Assembly (NCBI RefSeq): GCF_026626635.1
Contig: NZ_JAPNKA010000001.1
Location: forward strand, 4,154,001-4,218,000
DNA from: Archangium lansingense
Lineage (GTDB): Bacteria; Myxococcota; Myxococcia; Myxococcales; Myxococcaceae
Length of the DNA: 64,000 nt
Direction of reading: 5' to 3'
A program made the translations under genes and the position numbers. The notes under the pieces were generated by a model. It made no database searches. It was given only the letters and a program-made list of their open reading frames with translations, and had not been told where the DNA came from. Below are positions 9,153-16,800 of the stretch, piece after piece (the stretch's first letter is position 1; each line of letters begins with the position of its first letter).

Positions 9153-9477
9153 GCGGACCTACAAGGGCTACCCCAATGCCCTGGAGACGTTGCCGGAGGG
9201 CGCTTCCGAGGTGCCCTGCTTCTTCGGAGAGGCCCCCGATGCCAACTCGCGCGGGAACGTGGCCCGAGTGGCCCTCGCGGTGCCTGGGGGCGGGGAGAAT
9301 CCGCCACCGCATGAGGAAGAGCCCATGCCTGAGCCGGAGCCCGGCGAGCTCCTCTTTGGCGACACCTTCCCGCGCACCTCGTCGAACAGCCTCGGGAGTG
9401 ACCTTTCGCGCAAGTTTCACCGCACCCTCTCCGCGCGTGCGCAAATCTTGCACCATGGAGGCTGTATTTCCGGGTAA
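9153..9477 (+). other. Coding-like stretch of unknown origin before nrfH
   Basis: A different frame from the acyl-CoA dehydrogenase remnant stays open here, with G/C-rich third codon positions until about 9400 (TYKGYPNALETLPEGASEV, later a Pro/Glu-rich part), and stops at 9477. It has no plausible start of its own: its frame overlaps the remnant around 9118-9151. It may be the 3' end of another decayed gene fused to the first remnant, or chance. No family recognised. The nrfH promoter should lie in the final 100 bases, where base composition drops. Confidence 0.3.
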
Positions 9478-9514
9478 GAGGCTCATGGCCCAGGAATTGA
9501 AATCAGGACGGACC

Positions 9515-10024
9515 ATGGAACGCGCGGCGGAAAGAACGGTGGAAGGTGGCATGGGCGCCCGGTCCTGGCTGCTCATCGCGCTGGCCTCGTGCGTGGGGAT
9601 CGCCCTGGGTATCGGCGGCTTCACCTTCACGTACGCGAAGGGCTACGCGTACCTCACCAACGACCCCGCCGCTTGCGCCAACTGCCACGTCATGCACGAG
9701 CAGTACGACGGCTGGATGAAGTCGAGCCACCACTCGGTAGCCACCTGCAATGACTGCCACACGCCGCCGGGCCTGGTCGGCAAGTACGCGACCAAGGCGT
9801 CCAATGGCTTCTGGCACTCGTTCTATTTCACCACCGGCAACTTCCACGAGCCCATCCAGATTCGCCCCGGCAACCGGGTGGTGACGGAGCAGGCGTGCCG
9901 GAAGTGCCACAGCGAGATGGTGGAGGCCCTCGAGGCCCCCCACGGCGCTGAAGAGACCTCGTGCCTGCGTTGCCACAACTCGGTAGGCCACCCGGAAGGT
10001 AAGGGCCAGAGCGCGCAGCGGTGA
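9515..10024 (+). CDS. nrfH: Cytochrome c nitrite reductase small subunit NrfH
   Basis: 169 residues from ATG 9515; in-frame ATGs at 9485 and 9551 are alternatives, and 9551 has the closest purine-rich site. One N-terminal membrane helix is followed by AYLTNDPAACANCHVMHEQYDGW and four heme motifs: CANCH, CNDCH, CRKCH, CLRCH. This is the NapC/NirT-family quinol dehydrogenase that passes menaquinol electrons to NrfA in the periplasm; length (about 150-180) and heme number match. It overlaps the leader region of nrfA and is followed directly by it, the standard nrfHA arrangement, so the products should form the membrane-bound NrfH-NrfA complex for nitrite ammonification. Confidence 0.93.
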   Translation: MERAAERTVEGGMGARSWLLIALASCVGIALGIGGFTFTYAKGYAYLTNDPAACANCHVMHEQYDGWMKSSHHSVATCNDCHTPPGLVGKYATKASNGFWHSFYFTTGNFHEPIQIRPGNRVVTEQACRKCHSEMVEALEAPHGAEETSCLRCHNSVGHPEGKGQSAQR

Positions 10025-10038
10025 GGAGAGCCAAGACC

Positions 10039-11451
10039 ATGAGCAACCCAACGACACAGCCCGAGCAGAGGAGCCTCAAGACACGGCTCGTCCTCCTCAC
10101 GGCCATTGTCTCCGCCGCGGGAGCGGTGGCGGCCACGGCCCTGCTGGTGAACATCTCCGAGCGCAAGCAGGAGGCGCGCAATCCCTTCTACCGCGTCGTC
10201 GAGCTCACGGACGAGACGGTGGACCCGGCCGTCTGGGGCAAGAACTTCCCGCTGCAGTACGACGACTACAAGCGCACGGTGGACCAGGTGCGCACGAAGT
10301 ACGGCGGGAGCGAGGCGGTGCCGCACACGCCCACCGCGGCGGATCCTCGCTCGGTGGTGGCCCAGTCGCGCATCGAGGAAGACCCGCGGCTGAAGACGAT
10401 GTGGGCCGGCTACGCCTTCGCCGTGGACTTCCGCGAGGAGCGCGGCCACGCGTACATGCTGGAGGACCAGACGTTCACGGAGCGGCAGCACGTGACGAAG
10501 CAGCCGGGCACGTGCATGCACTGCCACGCCTCGGTGTACGTGCCCTACAAGAAGCTGGGGGACGGGGACCTCATCAAGGGCTTCGAGAAGATGAACCAGA
10601 TGCCCTACGTGGAGGCGCGCAAGCTGGTGGAGCATCCGGTGGCGTGCATCGACTGCCATGACCCGGGGACGATGGCGCTGCGGGTGACGCGTCCCGGCTT
10701 CATCGAGGGCATGCGCGCGTTCAAGGAGGGTCAGGGCATTCCCAACTACGACGTGAACGCCCAGGCCACGCGCCAGGAGATGCGCTCGTACGTCTGCGGC
10801 CAGTGCCACGTCGAGTACTACTTCAAGGGCCCGGAGAAGCGGCTGACGTACCCGTGGGCCAAGGGCCTGAACATCGACAACATCATGGCCTACTACGAGG
10901 AGAACGGGCACAAGGACTGGGTGCACGCCGAGACGGGCGCGCCGGTGCTCAAGGCCCAGCACCCCGAGTTCGAGATGTACAACCAGGGCATCCACGCCCG
11001 CTCGGGAGTGGCGTGCGCCGACTGCCACATGGCCTACAAGCGCGAGGGGGCGATGAAGATCACCGACCACCACGTGCGCAGCCCGCTGCTCAACATCAAC
11101 CGCGCCTGCCAGACGTGCCACAAGTGGTCCGAGCAGGAGCTCCTGGGCCGCGTGGAGACCATCCAGTCGCGCAACCAGAAGCTGCGAGGGACGGCCATGG
11201 ATGCACTGGTGGACCTCATCCAGGACCTGAAGGCGCGCAAGCTGGCGGGGGCCACCGATGTGGAGCTGGCCGAGGCCCGGGGCTTCCAGCGCAAGGCCCA
11301 GTTCTACCTGGACTTCGTGGAGGCGGAGAACTCCAGCGGCTTCCACGCGCCGCAGGAGGCGGCCCGCATCCTCGGTGACTCCATCAACTACTCGCGGCTC
11401 GGCCAGAAGGCGCTGAGCAAGCCGCAGGCGGCCACACCGAAGAGCGAGTGA
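10039..11451 (+). CDS. nrfA: Ammonia-forming cytochrome c nitrite reductase NrfA
   Basis: 470 residues from ATG 10039, 14 bp after the nrfH stop. An N-terminal hydrophobic helix acts as signal/anchor. Five heme motifs: CMHCH (C159-H163), CIDCH, CGQCH, CADCH and CQTCH. Other NrfA hallmarks are QCHVEYYFKG and TYPW, the KAQHPE segment that supplies the Lys/Gln ligands near the calcium site, and GIHARSGVACADCHM with the distal His. In most NrfA proteins the first motif, which holds the catalytic heme, is CxxCK with lysine as ligand. Here it is CxxCH, as in the Campylobacter-type enzyme. It reduces nitrite to ammonium with six electrons from NrfH. Confidence 0.95.
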   Translation: MSNPTTQPEQRSLKTRLVLLTAIVSAAGAVAATALLVNISERKQEARNPFYRVVELTDETVDPAVWGKNFPLQYDDYKRTVDQVRTKYGGSEAVPHTPTAADPRSVVAQSRIEEDPRLKTMWAGYAFAVDFREERGHAYMLEDQTFTERQHVTKQPGTCMHCHASVYVPYKKLGDGDLIKGFEKMNQMPYVEARKLVEHPVACIDCHDPGTMALRVTRPGFIEGMRAFKEGQGIPNYDVNAQATRQEMRSYVCGQCHVEYYFKGPEKRLTYPWAKGLNIDNIMAYYEENGHKDWVHAETGAPVLKAQHPEFEMYNQGIHARSGVACADCHMAYKREGAMKITDHHVRSPLLNINRACQTCHKWSEQELLGRVETIQSRNQKLRGTAMDALVDLIQDLKARKLAGATDVELAEARGFQRKAQFYLDFVEAENSSGFHAPQEAARILGDSINYSRLGQKALSKPQAATPKSE

Positions 11452-11457
11452 GCGCTA

Positions 11458-12096
11458 TCAGCCAGTGGCCTGTTCGGTGCTGGTGCTGAGCTCGACGGCC
11501 TGGAGCAGGACGGGCCAGAAGTGCGTCGCCATCCGCTGGTAGCCGGTGTCCGAGGGGTGGAAGCCATCGGCCGAGAAGTAGTCGGGGCTGCCTGGCAGCT
11601 CCTGGAGGCTGGGGCTGTGGAGGTCCACGCCGAGGAGTCCATGGCGGGCCACCACGCGGGCCACCGCCTCGTTGAAGGCGGCGATACGCTGGGAGATGAG
11701 CTGGAGCGGAAGGAAGTGCGTCGCCAGCCGCGCCACGGGGGCGAGCGACATGTCCGGCAGGTTGGCCAGCACCACCGGGGCGCCTGTGGCCGTGAGGCCG
11801 CGCGCCAGTTGGTCGAGGTTGGACTCGAACTGGTGGGGATCCACGCCGCGCCACAGGTCGTTGATGCCTACCGCGAGCGTTAGCACATGGGGGCGGGAGC
11901 GGGCGGCCTTGGGGAGCTGTCCGGAGAGGACCGTGGCGCTGGTGGCTCCGCTCACGCCCAGGTTGAGCAGGCCCACCCCCGTGCGGGTATGGCGCAGCCG
12001 CTGGAAGAGGTGCTCGACGTAGCCACCGCTGCGCGAGCCCACTCCGACGGCGGAGGAGTCGCCCAGGGCCACGTATCTCAGGGAGAGTGCGCTCAT
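11458..12096 (-). CDS. SGNH/GDSL-type hydrolase
   Basis: 212 residues. Block I is YVALGDSSAVGVG with the nucleophile Ser, block II NLGVSGATS supplies the oxyanion Gly, block III is GINDLW with Asn, and block V is DGFHPSDTGY with the catalytic Asp-x-x-His pair, so all four SGNH residues are present. There is no signal peptide, suggesting a cytoplasmic esterase or lipase-like enzyme. It converges on nrfA with only 6 bp between stops. The start at 12096 puts GDS at the usual distance from the N-terminus. Substrate unknown. Confidence 0.9.
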   Translation of the reverse strand: MSALSLRYVALGDSSAVGVGSRSGGYVEHLFQRLRHTRTGVGLLNLGVSGATSATVLSGQLPKAARSRPHVLTLAVGINDLWRGVDPHQFESNLDQLARGLTATGAPVVLANLPDMSLAPVARLATHFLPLQLISQRIAAFNEAVARVVARHGLLGVDLHSPSLQELPGSPDYFSADGFHPSDTGYQRMATHFWPVLLQAVELSTSTEQATG

Positions 12097-12211
12097 GAGG
12101 TGGTCTCCATAGCGGCCAGGAGGCGGCTTCGCAGCGCCATCCGCCTGCTTGCTCCACGAGCGGGCGGTGGAGGCCCCGCCGGGCGGCTCGGGTGTGCTCT
12201 ATTCCAGCGCG

Positions 12212-13183
12212 ATGACGCGTCCTTCGATTGCCTTCCTGGGCCTTGGCTCCGCGCTGCCGGAGCGGGTCCGCACCAGTGCTGACCCCATCTTCGATCGCAT
12301 CCGAGAGGCCGCTCGGGCGCAGGGGCTGTCCGAGGCCTCGCTCTTCTACGGTAACCGCGAGCACCGATGTTTGGCCCCGGGTGAGTCGCTGGCCTCTCTC
12401 ACGGCGAAGGCGGGGCGCGCGGCGCTGGAGGACGCAGGGGTGCGGCCGGAGCAGGTGGATCGGCTCTATGGCTACGTCTCCGTGTCCGAGTACCTCTCTC
12501 CCAATGAGCTGTACCAGGTGCACCGGGAGGTGGGCCTGGGCTCGCACGCGCTGGTGGTGCCGGTGCAGGCCGACTTCGGCAACTTCGTCATGGGGACGGT
12601 GCTGGCCTGGGAGGCGATGCTCGCCGGGCATTCGGAGCGGGCGCTCGTGGCCGTGGGGGCCGGGTGGACGCGCAACGTGGACTACGCGCAGGGCCACGCT
12701 TTCGGCATCGGTGACGGGGCGGGCGCGGCCGTACTGGGCGCTGGTGAGCGGCTCGTCCTGGTGGACTACGCCGCCGACACCTTCAGCGACGAATACGGGG
12801 CCATGACGATGCGCCCCCGCTCCGAGGCGGGCTTCAACACCCCGGTGTACGGGCTCGAGCCCTCCCGGGGCCTGCAGGCCTTCCTGCACACCGGCATGGA
12901 GGGTCCGCCGCGGCTCGTTGAGCGACTGCTGCGCAAGCACGGGCTCACCGGGGACGACATCACCCTCGTGTCACATCAGGCCACGCGCAAGCTGCTGGAC
13001 CACTGGAACGAGAAGATCCGTCCGCGCGAGTACCTGCACACGCTCGAGGACTGCGGCAACATGGTGATTGCCTCCATCCCCGTCACCCTGGCCCGCTACC
13101 ACCGGGAGCTGCGAACGAAGTACCTCGTGCTCTTCGGTATCGGCATCGGCGCGCACCAGGTGGCGCTCCTGGTGCGAGTGTAG
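12212..13183 (+). CDS. Ketoacyl-ACP synthase III-like thiolase-fold protein, catalytic Cys absent
   Basis: 323 residues from ATG 12212. The fold markers of FabH-like enzymes are present: SLFYGNREHR, a DAGVRPEQVD segment, FGIGDGAGAAVLG, SHQATRK with the active-site His (H255) and ED.GNMVIASIP with the Asn (N283). At the place of the catalytic Cys (family ACSGF) this protein reads QADFGNF (residues 119-125). The only cysteines are at 53 and 281, away from that site. It therefore probably cannot form an acyl-enzyme and may do decarboxylation, acyl transfer without thioester formation, or a non-catalytic task. It is a lone gene, divergent from the SGNH hydrolase. Confidence 0.8.
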   Translation: MTRPSIAFLGLGSALPERVRTSADPIFDRIREAARAQGLSEASLFYGNREHRCLAPGESLASLTAKAGRAALEDAGVRPEQVDRLYGYVSVSEYLSPNELYQVHREVGLGSHALVVPVQADFGNFVMGTVLAWEAMLAGHSERALVAVGAGWTRNVDYAQGHAFGIGDGAGAAVLGAGERLVLVDYAADTFSDEYGAMTMRPRSEAGFNTPVYGLEPSRGLQAFLHTGMEGPPRLVERLLRKHGLTGDDITLVSHQATRKLLDHWNEKIRPREYLHTLEDCGNMVIASIPVTLARYHRELRTKYLVLFGIGIGAHQVALLVRV

Positions 13184-13191
13184 GTCGGGTG

Positions 13192-13752
13192 CTACGGGGT
13201 GCGCTTCTCCTGCTGGCGCTGCTGCTTCAGCTTCTCGCGCTCCTGTATGCGCTCCAGCTTCCGCTTCTCGCGCTCTTCACGCCGGCCTTCCCGGTCGGCC
13301 TTCCTCAGCAGCTTCACCATCTTCCCGTCATGACGGGCCATGAAGATGGCGAGCTGCGCCCGCTTCTGCGGAGGCAGCTCCCTGGCGATCGCCTGGTACA
13401 TGTCGCGATCCAACGCCGTGAGCTGGGTCCGGGCGTCGAACACTCGCTGCACCGCCTGGTCCACCTGGGACTGGGCCTGCGCGTCTCCCCGCGCTGCCTT
13501 CCTCAGCACCTGCGCGGACTCCTGGACCTGCTCCAGCAGGGGTCGCCGGCGCTCGTCGAACTGGCGCATCGTGTCCGCCATCTTCAGCGCCTGGGACTCA
13601 TCCAGCTCCAGCTCCTCGGCCAACCCCACCACCCGCATCAGCCGGATCTGCCTCTCCGCTCGCTCCGCGGCGTCCTTCTGCTCGGGCGGTGCGGCCAGCG
13701 ACACCAGGGGAAGCAGGGTCAGGGTCAGCACTGCCAGTCGAAAGGGCTTCAT
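13192..13752 (-). CDS. Spy/LTXXQ-like periplasmic helical protein
   Basis: 186 residues from ATG 13752; a GTG at 13755 is an alternative. An N-terminal signal peptide (about 20 residues ending SLAA) precedes an all-helical, charged protein with ELELDESQALKMADTMRQFDERRRPLLEQ and LTALDRDMYQAIARELPPQKRAQLAIFMAR. These resemble the LTPEQ-type repeats of the Spy/CpxP/periplasmic heavy-metal-resistance group. The C-terminus is a long Lys/Arg/Glu/Gln helix. It shares the TGATG junction with the anti-sigma gene upstream, so it belongs to the sigma/anti-sigma operon. Inference: envelope-stress chaperone or sensor that modulates the anti-sigma factor. Confidence 0.75.
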   Translation of the reverse strand: MKPFRLAVLTLTLLPLVSLAAPPEQKDAAERAERQIRLMRVVGLAEELELDESQALKMADTMRQFDERRRPLLEQVQESAQVLRKAARGDAQAQSQVDQAVQRVFDARTQLTALDRDMYQAIARELPPQKRAQLAIFMARHDGKMVKLLRKADREGRREEREKRKLERIQEREKLKQQRQQEKRTP

Positions 13753-14291
13753 CACAGCGAATCTCCAGGGTTCGGGTACGTGAAGAAATCATCCAGCTCG
13801 GAGTCCAGCGACTCATCGGACTCGGCCTCCTCCAGGTCCACCTCGGACAGGTCGAGCGCCTCGGTCAGTGGATCCGCCAGCGCCCACTGCTCCAGCGCGA
13901 GGGTGTCCTCCTCGGAGCTGGTGGACTCTACTTGGGCGGTGGGCAGGGGAGGCGTGACCGTACGGTGTTGCACCACGGGTCCCATCACCAGCAGCACCAC
14001 GGCCGCCGCTGCCATCAGCGCTCCCGCGGTCCGCATCCGTGCTGCTTTCTGGACCTGCTCACGGCGCCAGGCACTCACTGTCGTCTGAGGCAGCGCCGCC
14101 ACCACGGCCTGCTCCCGTACGGACGGCTGCGGCAGCGCGGCCAGGCCGAGCACGTCGTGGTTCGCCTCCGCCTCGGAGCGGCAGGCGGCACAGGTGTCCA
14201 GGTGTGCACGCACCCGCGCGGCTTCCTCGGGCTCCAATGCTCCCGCGGCGAAGAGGGTCAGCAGCTCGTCTTGGTCCTGGCACGCCGCCAT
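13752..14291 (-). CDS. Anti-sigma factor with N-terminal zinc-finger (ZAS-like)
   Basis: 179 residues from ATG 14291, overlapping the sigma-factor stop (TGATG). The cytoplasmic N-terminus has the anti-sigma zinc-finger pattern HLDTCAAC (HxxxCxxC). A single membrane helix follows (about residues 95-118, AGALMAAAAVVLLVMGPVV). The C-terminal periplasmic part is strongly acidic (repeated Glu/Asp/Ser). Family role: it holds the cognate ECF sigma factor at the membrane until an envelope signal releases it. Position directly between sigma gene and Spy-like gene supports this. Confidence 0.87.
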   Translation of the reverse strand: MAACQDQDELLTLFAAGALEPEEAARVRAHLDTCAACRSEAEANHDVLGLAALPQPSVREQAVVAALPQTTVSAWRREQVQKAARMRTAGALMAAAAVVLLVMGPVVQHRTVTPPLPTAQVESTSSEEDTLALEQWALADPLTEALDLSEVDLEEAESDESLDSELDDFFTYPNPGDSL

Positions 14292-14899
14292 CAGCGTTCC
14301 TCCTCGGGCAGCTCCGCCACCTGCGCCCGGAGGCGCTTCACGGCGTGATGGAAATTCACCTTCGCGTTCGTTTCGGTGATTCCGAGCGTCTCGGCGATCT
14401 CCCGAAAGCCCAGCCCACCGTCCACCCGGAGCGTCAGCACCTCGCGCTGGCGGCGGGGCAGGGTGAGCACCGCCGCGCGTACCCGCCGCTCCCGCTCGGT
14501 CCGCTCCAGCGCCTCCTGTGCGGACTCTCCCGGGGCTTCGGCCTCCGGCAGTTGCACGGCTTGGAGCCACCGCCTCCCCTGGCGGGCATGGTTCTTCGCC
14601 AGGTTGAGCGCGATGCGGATGAGCCAGGCCCGGAAGGGGGCGGGGCCCGAGAGGCTCCACCGGGAGAAGACGCGGCGCGAGGCCTCCAGGGCTCTCAGAA
14701 AGGCCTGCTGGGCAAGGTCCGCCGCGTCCTCGGGCCGGGCGGTGTAGCGCCGCATGAGGGCGAAGACCAGGGCCCGGTGCCGCTCCACCAGCGTGCCGAA
14801 AGCCGCTTCGTCACCGGCCAGGAAGGCGCGGCAGAGCGCCTCGTCACTCGGCTCGGTGGCGGCTTGCACCAGTGCCACGGGTGTTTCCAGGGCCTTCAC
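14291..14899 (-). CDS. ECF-type RNA polymerase sigma factor
   Basis: About 202 residues from GTG 14899; the frame stays open to 15064, so the start is uncertain (an AGGAGG lies just ahead of the GTG but closer than usual). Sigma region 2 is seen as AAFGTLVERHRALVFALMRR and EDAADLAQQAFLRALEA. Region 4 is LPRRQREVLTLRV followed by the helix-turn-helix GLGFREIAETLGITETNAKV. It heads the operon with anti-sigma factor and Spy-like protein. Autoregulation is usual for such operons; an inverted repeat at 14983-15001 lies in the upstream region. Confidence 0.88.
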   Translation of the reverse strand: MKALETPVALVQAATEPSDEALCRAFLAGDEAAFGTLVERHRALVFALMRRYTARPEDAADLAQQAFLRALEASRRVFSRWSLSGPAPFRAWLIRIALNLAKNHARQGRRWLQAVQLPEAEAPGESAQEALERTERERRVRAAVLTLPRRQREVLTLRVDGGLGFREIAETLGITETNAKVNFHHAVKRLRAQVAELPEEER

Positions 14900-14982
14900 G
14901 CCTCCTACAAACCCCGGAGCCGGCAAAAAGTTAAAGGGGGTTTTTTCGGCGGAGGACTGAGGGTGGGATGAGGTCCCATGCG

Positions 14983-15001
14983 GTAGGGTAGGTGACCCTA
15001 C
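14983..15001. promoter_or_regulatory. Inverted repeat between the sigma-factor gene and the divergent coiled-coil gene
   Basis: GTAGGGT-AGGTG-ACCCTAC is a perfect 7-bp dyad with a 5-bp spacer in the 206-bp divergent intergenic region. The flanking DNA is unusually A/T-rich for this genome (15001-15022). Its position suits an operator for either direction. No matching regulator is identified. Confidence 0.4.
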
Positions 15002-15105
15002 TTGAAAGGTTAGAAAAAGGTTCGCTTCGCCGCAGTGTTCCGCTATTCTTCGCGGCGTGGGCATGAGGGGTCCATGGACTGCTCACGAGGGCGAGGAGCG
15101 AGAAC

Positions 15106-15558
15106 ATGGCGGAGACGATCGGAGTCGATATCGGCACCCAGATCCTGGCGGCTGTTCAGGGGCTGGGCGTCCGAATGGACAGGCTGGAAGCGCGCATGGA
15201 TGGGTTGGAAGCGCGCATGGATGGGCTGGAAGCCCAGATGACGGACCTGAAGACGCAGGTGACGGGCTTGGCCTCTCGGGTGACGAGACAGGAGAATCTG
15301 CTGGAGAAGCTGGGGGCCGAGTTCATCAACTGGCGCGAGGCTCTGCGCGGGGATGTTTATCGATTGGGTGGGGAGGTCCATTGTCTGCGTGAGGACAACC
15401 GGCAGATTCGCGCGGACCTGCATGAGGGGTTTCGCCGGTTGAATGCCCGGCTCGATCTCACGGATGGCACGGTGGTTCTCCTGGCCGCGGCGCTGCGTCG
15501 GCCGAGGGATCTCGGCGAGGATCTCGAGAAACGCCTGCGGGCACTCGAAACGCACTGA
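15106..15558 (+). CDS. Coiled-coil protein of unknown function
   Basis: 150 residues. After a short N-terminus the sequence runs in heptads (DRLEARM DGLEARM DGLEAQM, then TDLKTQVTGLASRV), and the heptad pattern continues to about residue 120, so it should form a long parallel or antiparallel coiled coil. No signal peptide, membrane segment or catalytic motif is seen. Two almost identical 21-bp units encode the first heptads. It is divergent from the sigma operon and followed by a separate TIGR02265-like gene. Similar short heptad proteins are often structural; function unknown. Confidence 0.75.
   Translation: MAETIGVDIGTQILAAVQGLGVRMDRLEARMDGLEARMDGLEAQMTDLKTQVTGLASRVTRQENLLEKLGAEFINWREALRGDVYRLGGEVHCLREDNRQIRADLHEGFRRLNARLDLTDGTVVLLAAALRRPRDLGEDLEKRLRALETH
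15184..15246 (+). repeat. 21-bp tandem repeat inside the coiled-coil gene
   Basis: Two nearly identical 21-bp units (15184-15204 and 15205-15225, differing at the first base) and a diverged third unit to 15246. Each encodes one heptad, LEARMDG. This points to recent slippage expansion in frame. Confidence 0.75.
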
Positions 15559-15672
15559 GCACGTTCGTGCGCCGGGCTCGCCTGCCTGCTCCACCCCGCC
15601 AGCCCCCCAGGCAGGTTGCCGCCCACCTCATCCGGCTGACACAATGGAGGGGCCCAACGGGGGAGCTTCATC

Positions 15673-16254
15673 ATGGCAACGGACAGCGCGGCCGCACGCA
15701 TCAAGGGAAGTGTGCTCATCACCCGCCTCAATCTCCTGATGAAGCAGGGCGGGACAGGGCGTCTCCAACAGGTGCTCCAGCGGTTGCCTCCCGCGGATCG
15801 CAAGGTCCTCGAGGGCGTCATCATGCCCATCGGCTGGTACCCCCTGGAGCTCAACCTTCGCCTCGACGCGGCCATCGCCGAGGCGCTCTCGCCCAGGGAT
15901 CGCAGCAAGGCCTTCGTCGGGATGGGTCGCGCTTCCGCCGAGGAGAATCTGAACGGTCCCCACCACGTGTTCATCCGCAAGGGGGACCCGCACTTCCTCC
16001 TCAGCCACTCGCCGGAGATCTACCGGCTCTATTACGCGGTGGGTTCTCGCGCTTACGAGAAGACCGGGCCTCGCAGCGCGATGCTGCGCACCGTAGGCGC
16101 CGAGAGTGTCACCGAGGCTGACTGTCTCACCATCGTCGGCTGGTACGAGCGCGCCATCGAGATGAGCGGTGGCCGTGAAGTGCGCATCCTCCATACGAAG
16201 TGCCGCGCCCGCGGCAACGGCCACTGCGAGTACCTCTGCGGCTGGGAGCTCTAG
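15673..16254 (+). CDS. TIGR02265/DUF2378-like myxobacterial protein
   Basis: 193 residues. It opens with IKGSVLITRLNLLMKQGG, continues with QQVLQRLPPADRKVLEG and PIGWYPLELN, and has YRLYYAVGSRAYEKTG and a C-terminal RGNGHCEYLCGW. This resembles the TIGR02265/DUF2378 group known mainly from Myxococcales, whose biochemical role is not established. The second half is the more distinctive part, and its GNGHCEY ending recalls small-ligand (V4R-like) domains, but that is only a resemblance. Its stop overlaps the convergent peroxiredoxin stop at the palindrome CTAG (16251-16254). Confidence 0.65.
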   Translation: MATDSAAARIKGSVLITRLNLLMKQGGTGRLQQVLQRLPPADRKVLEGVIMPIGWYPLELNLRLDAAIAEALSPRDRSKAFVGMGRASAEENLNGPHHVFIRKGDPHFLLSHSPEIYRLYYAVGSRAYEKTGPRSAMLRTVGAESVTEADCLTIVGWYERAIEMSGGREVRILHTKCRARGNGHCEYLCGWEL

Positions 16255-16718
16255 GCGCCCGCAGCCGGTAGCGGGTGCTCCCGCAGGTAGCGCAGCACGT
16301 CATCCAGGTGCTTGTAGATGCGCACCTCGTGGCGGATGACGGACTCGACGCGGCCGTCCGGGCCGATGATGTAGGTGACGCGCCGGTCCACGTTCAGCAC
16401 GGGCCAGAGCACGTCATAGGCATTGCTGATGGTGCGCCCCTCGTCGCCCAGCAGCGAGAAGTGGATGTCCTCCTGCTCAGCGAAGGCGCACTGCGTCTTC
16501 ACCGAGTCCACCGACACCCCCACCAGCTCCGCCCCGAGGGCTTGAATCCGCTCGTGGTTGTCCCGGAAGTGCCGCGTCTCCTCGGTGCAGGCGATGGTGA
16601 AGGCCTTGGGGAAGAAGAAGAGCACCACCCGCCGCCCCCTCAGCGCGGAGAGCGAGAACGTACGTCCCCAGCAGTCGGTGCCGGTGAAGTCCGGGGCGGC
16701 TTGTCCCACGTTGAGCAT
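16251..16718 (-). CDS. Peroxiredoxin (AhpC/TSA, Bcp-like)
   Basis: 155 residues. Thioredoxin-fold peroxidase: APDFTGTDCWGRTFSLSALRGRRVVLFFFPKAFTIACTEE, where the Cys of TIACTEE is the peroxidatic residue in the usual Pro/Thr context. GVSVDS and ISNAYDVLWPV follow. There is no Cys five residues on as in E. coli Bcp, so it probably works as a 1-Cys enzyme or resolves with another Cys (C16 or C92-region). It reduces peroxides in the cytoplasm. Confidence 0.9.
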   Translation of the reverse strand: MLNVGQAAPDFTGTDCWGRTFSLSALRGRRVVLFFFPKAFTIACTEETRHFRDNHERIQALGAELVGVSVDSVKTQCAFAEQEDIHFSLLGDEGRTISNAYDVLWPVLNVDRRVTYIIGPDGRVESVIRHEVRIYKHLDDVLRYLREHPLPAAGA

Positions 16719-16800
16719 CTTCTTTCGGCCTCCTGGGCCCGGACTCCCCTAGCATGCTTCCCGCCAACACGCCCTCGCTCACCCAACACAGAGCTCCCTC

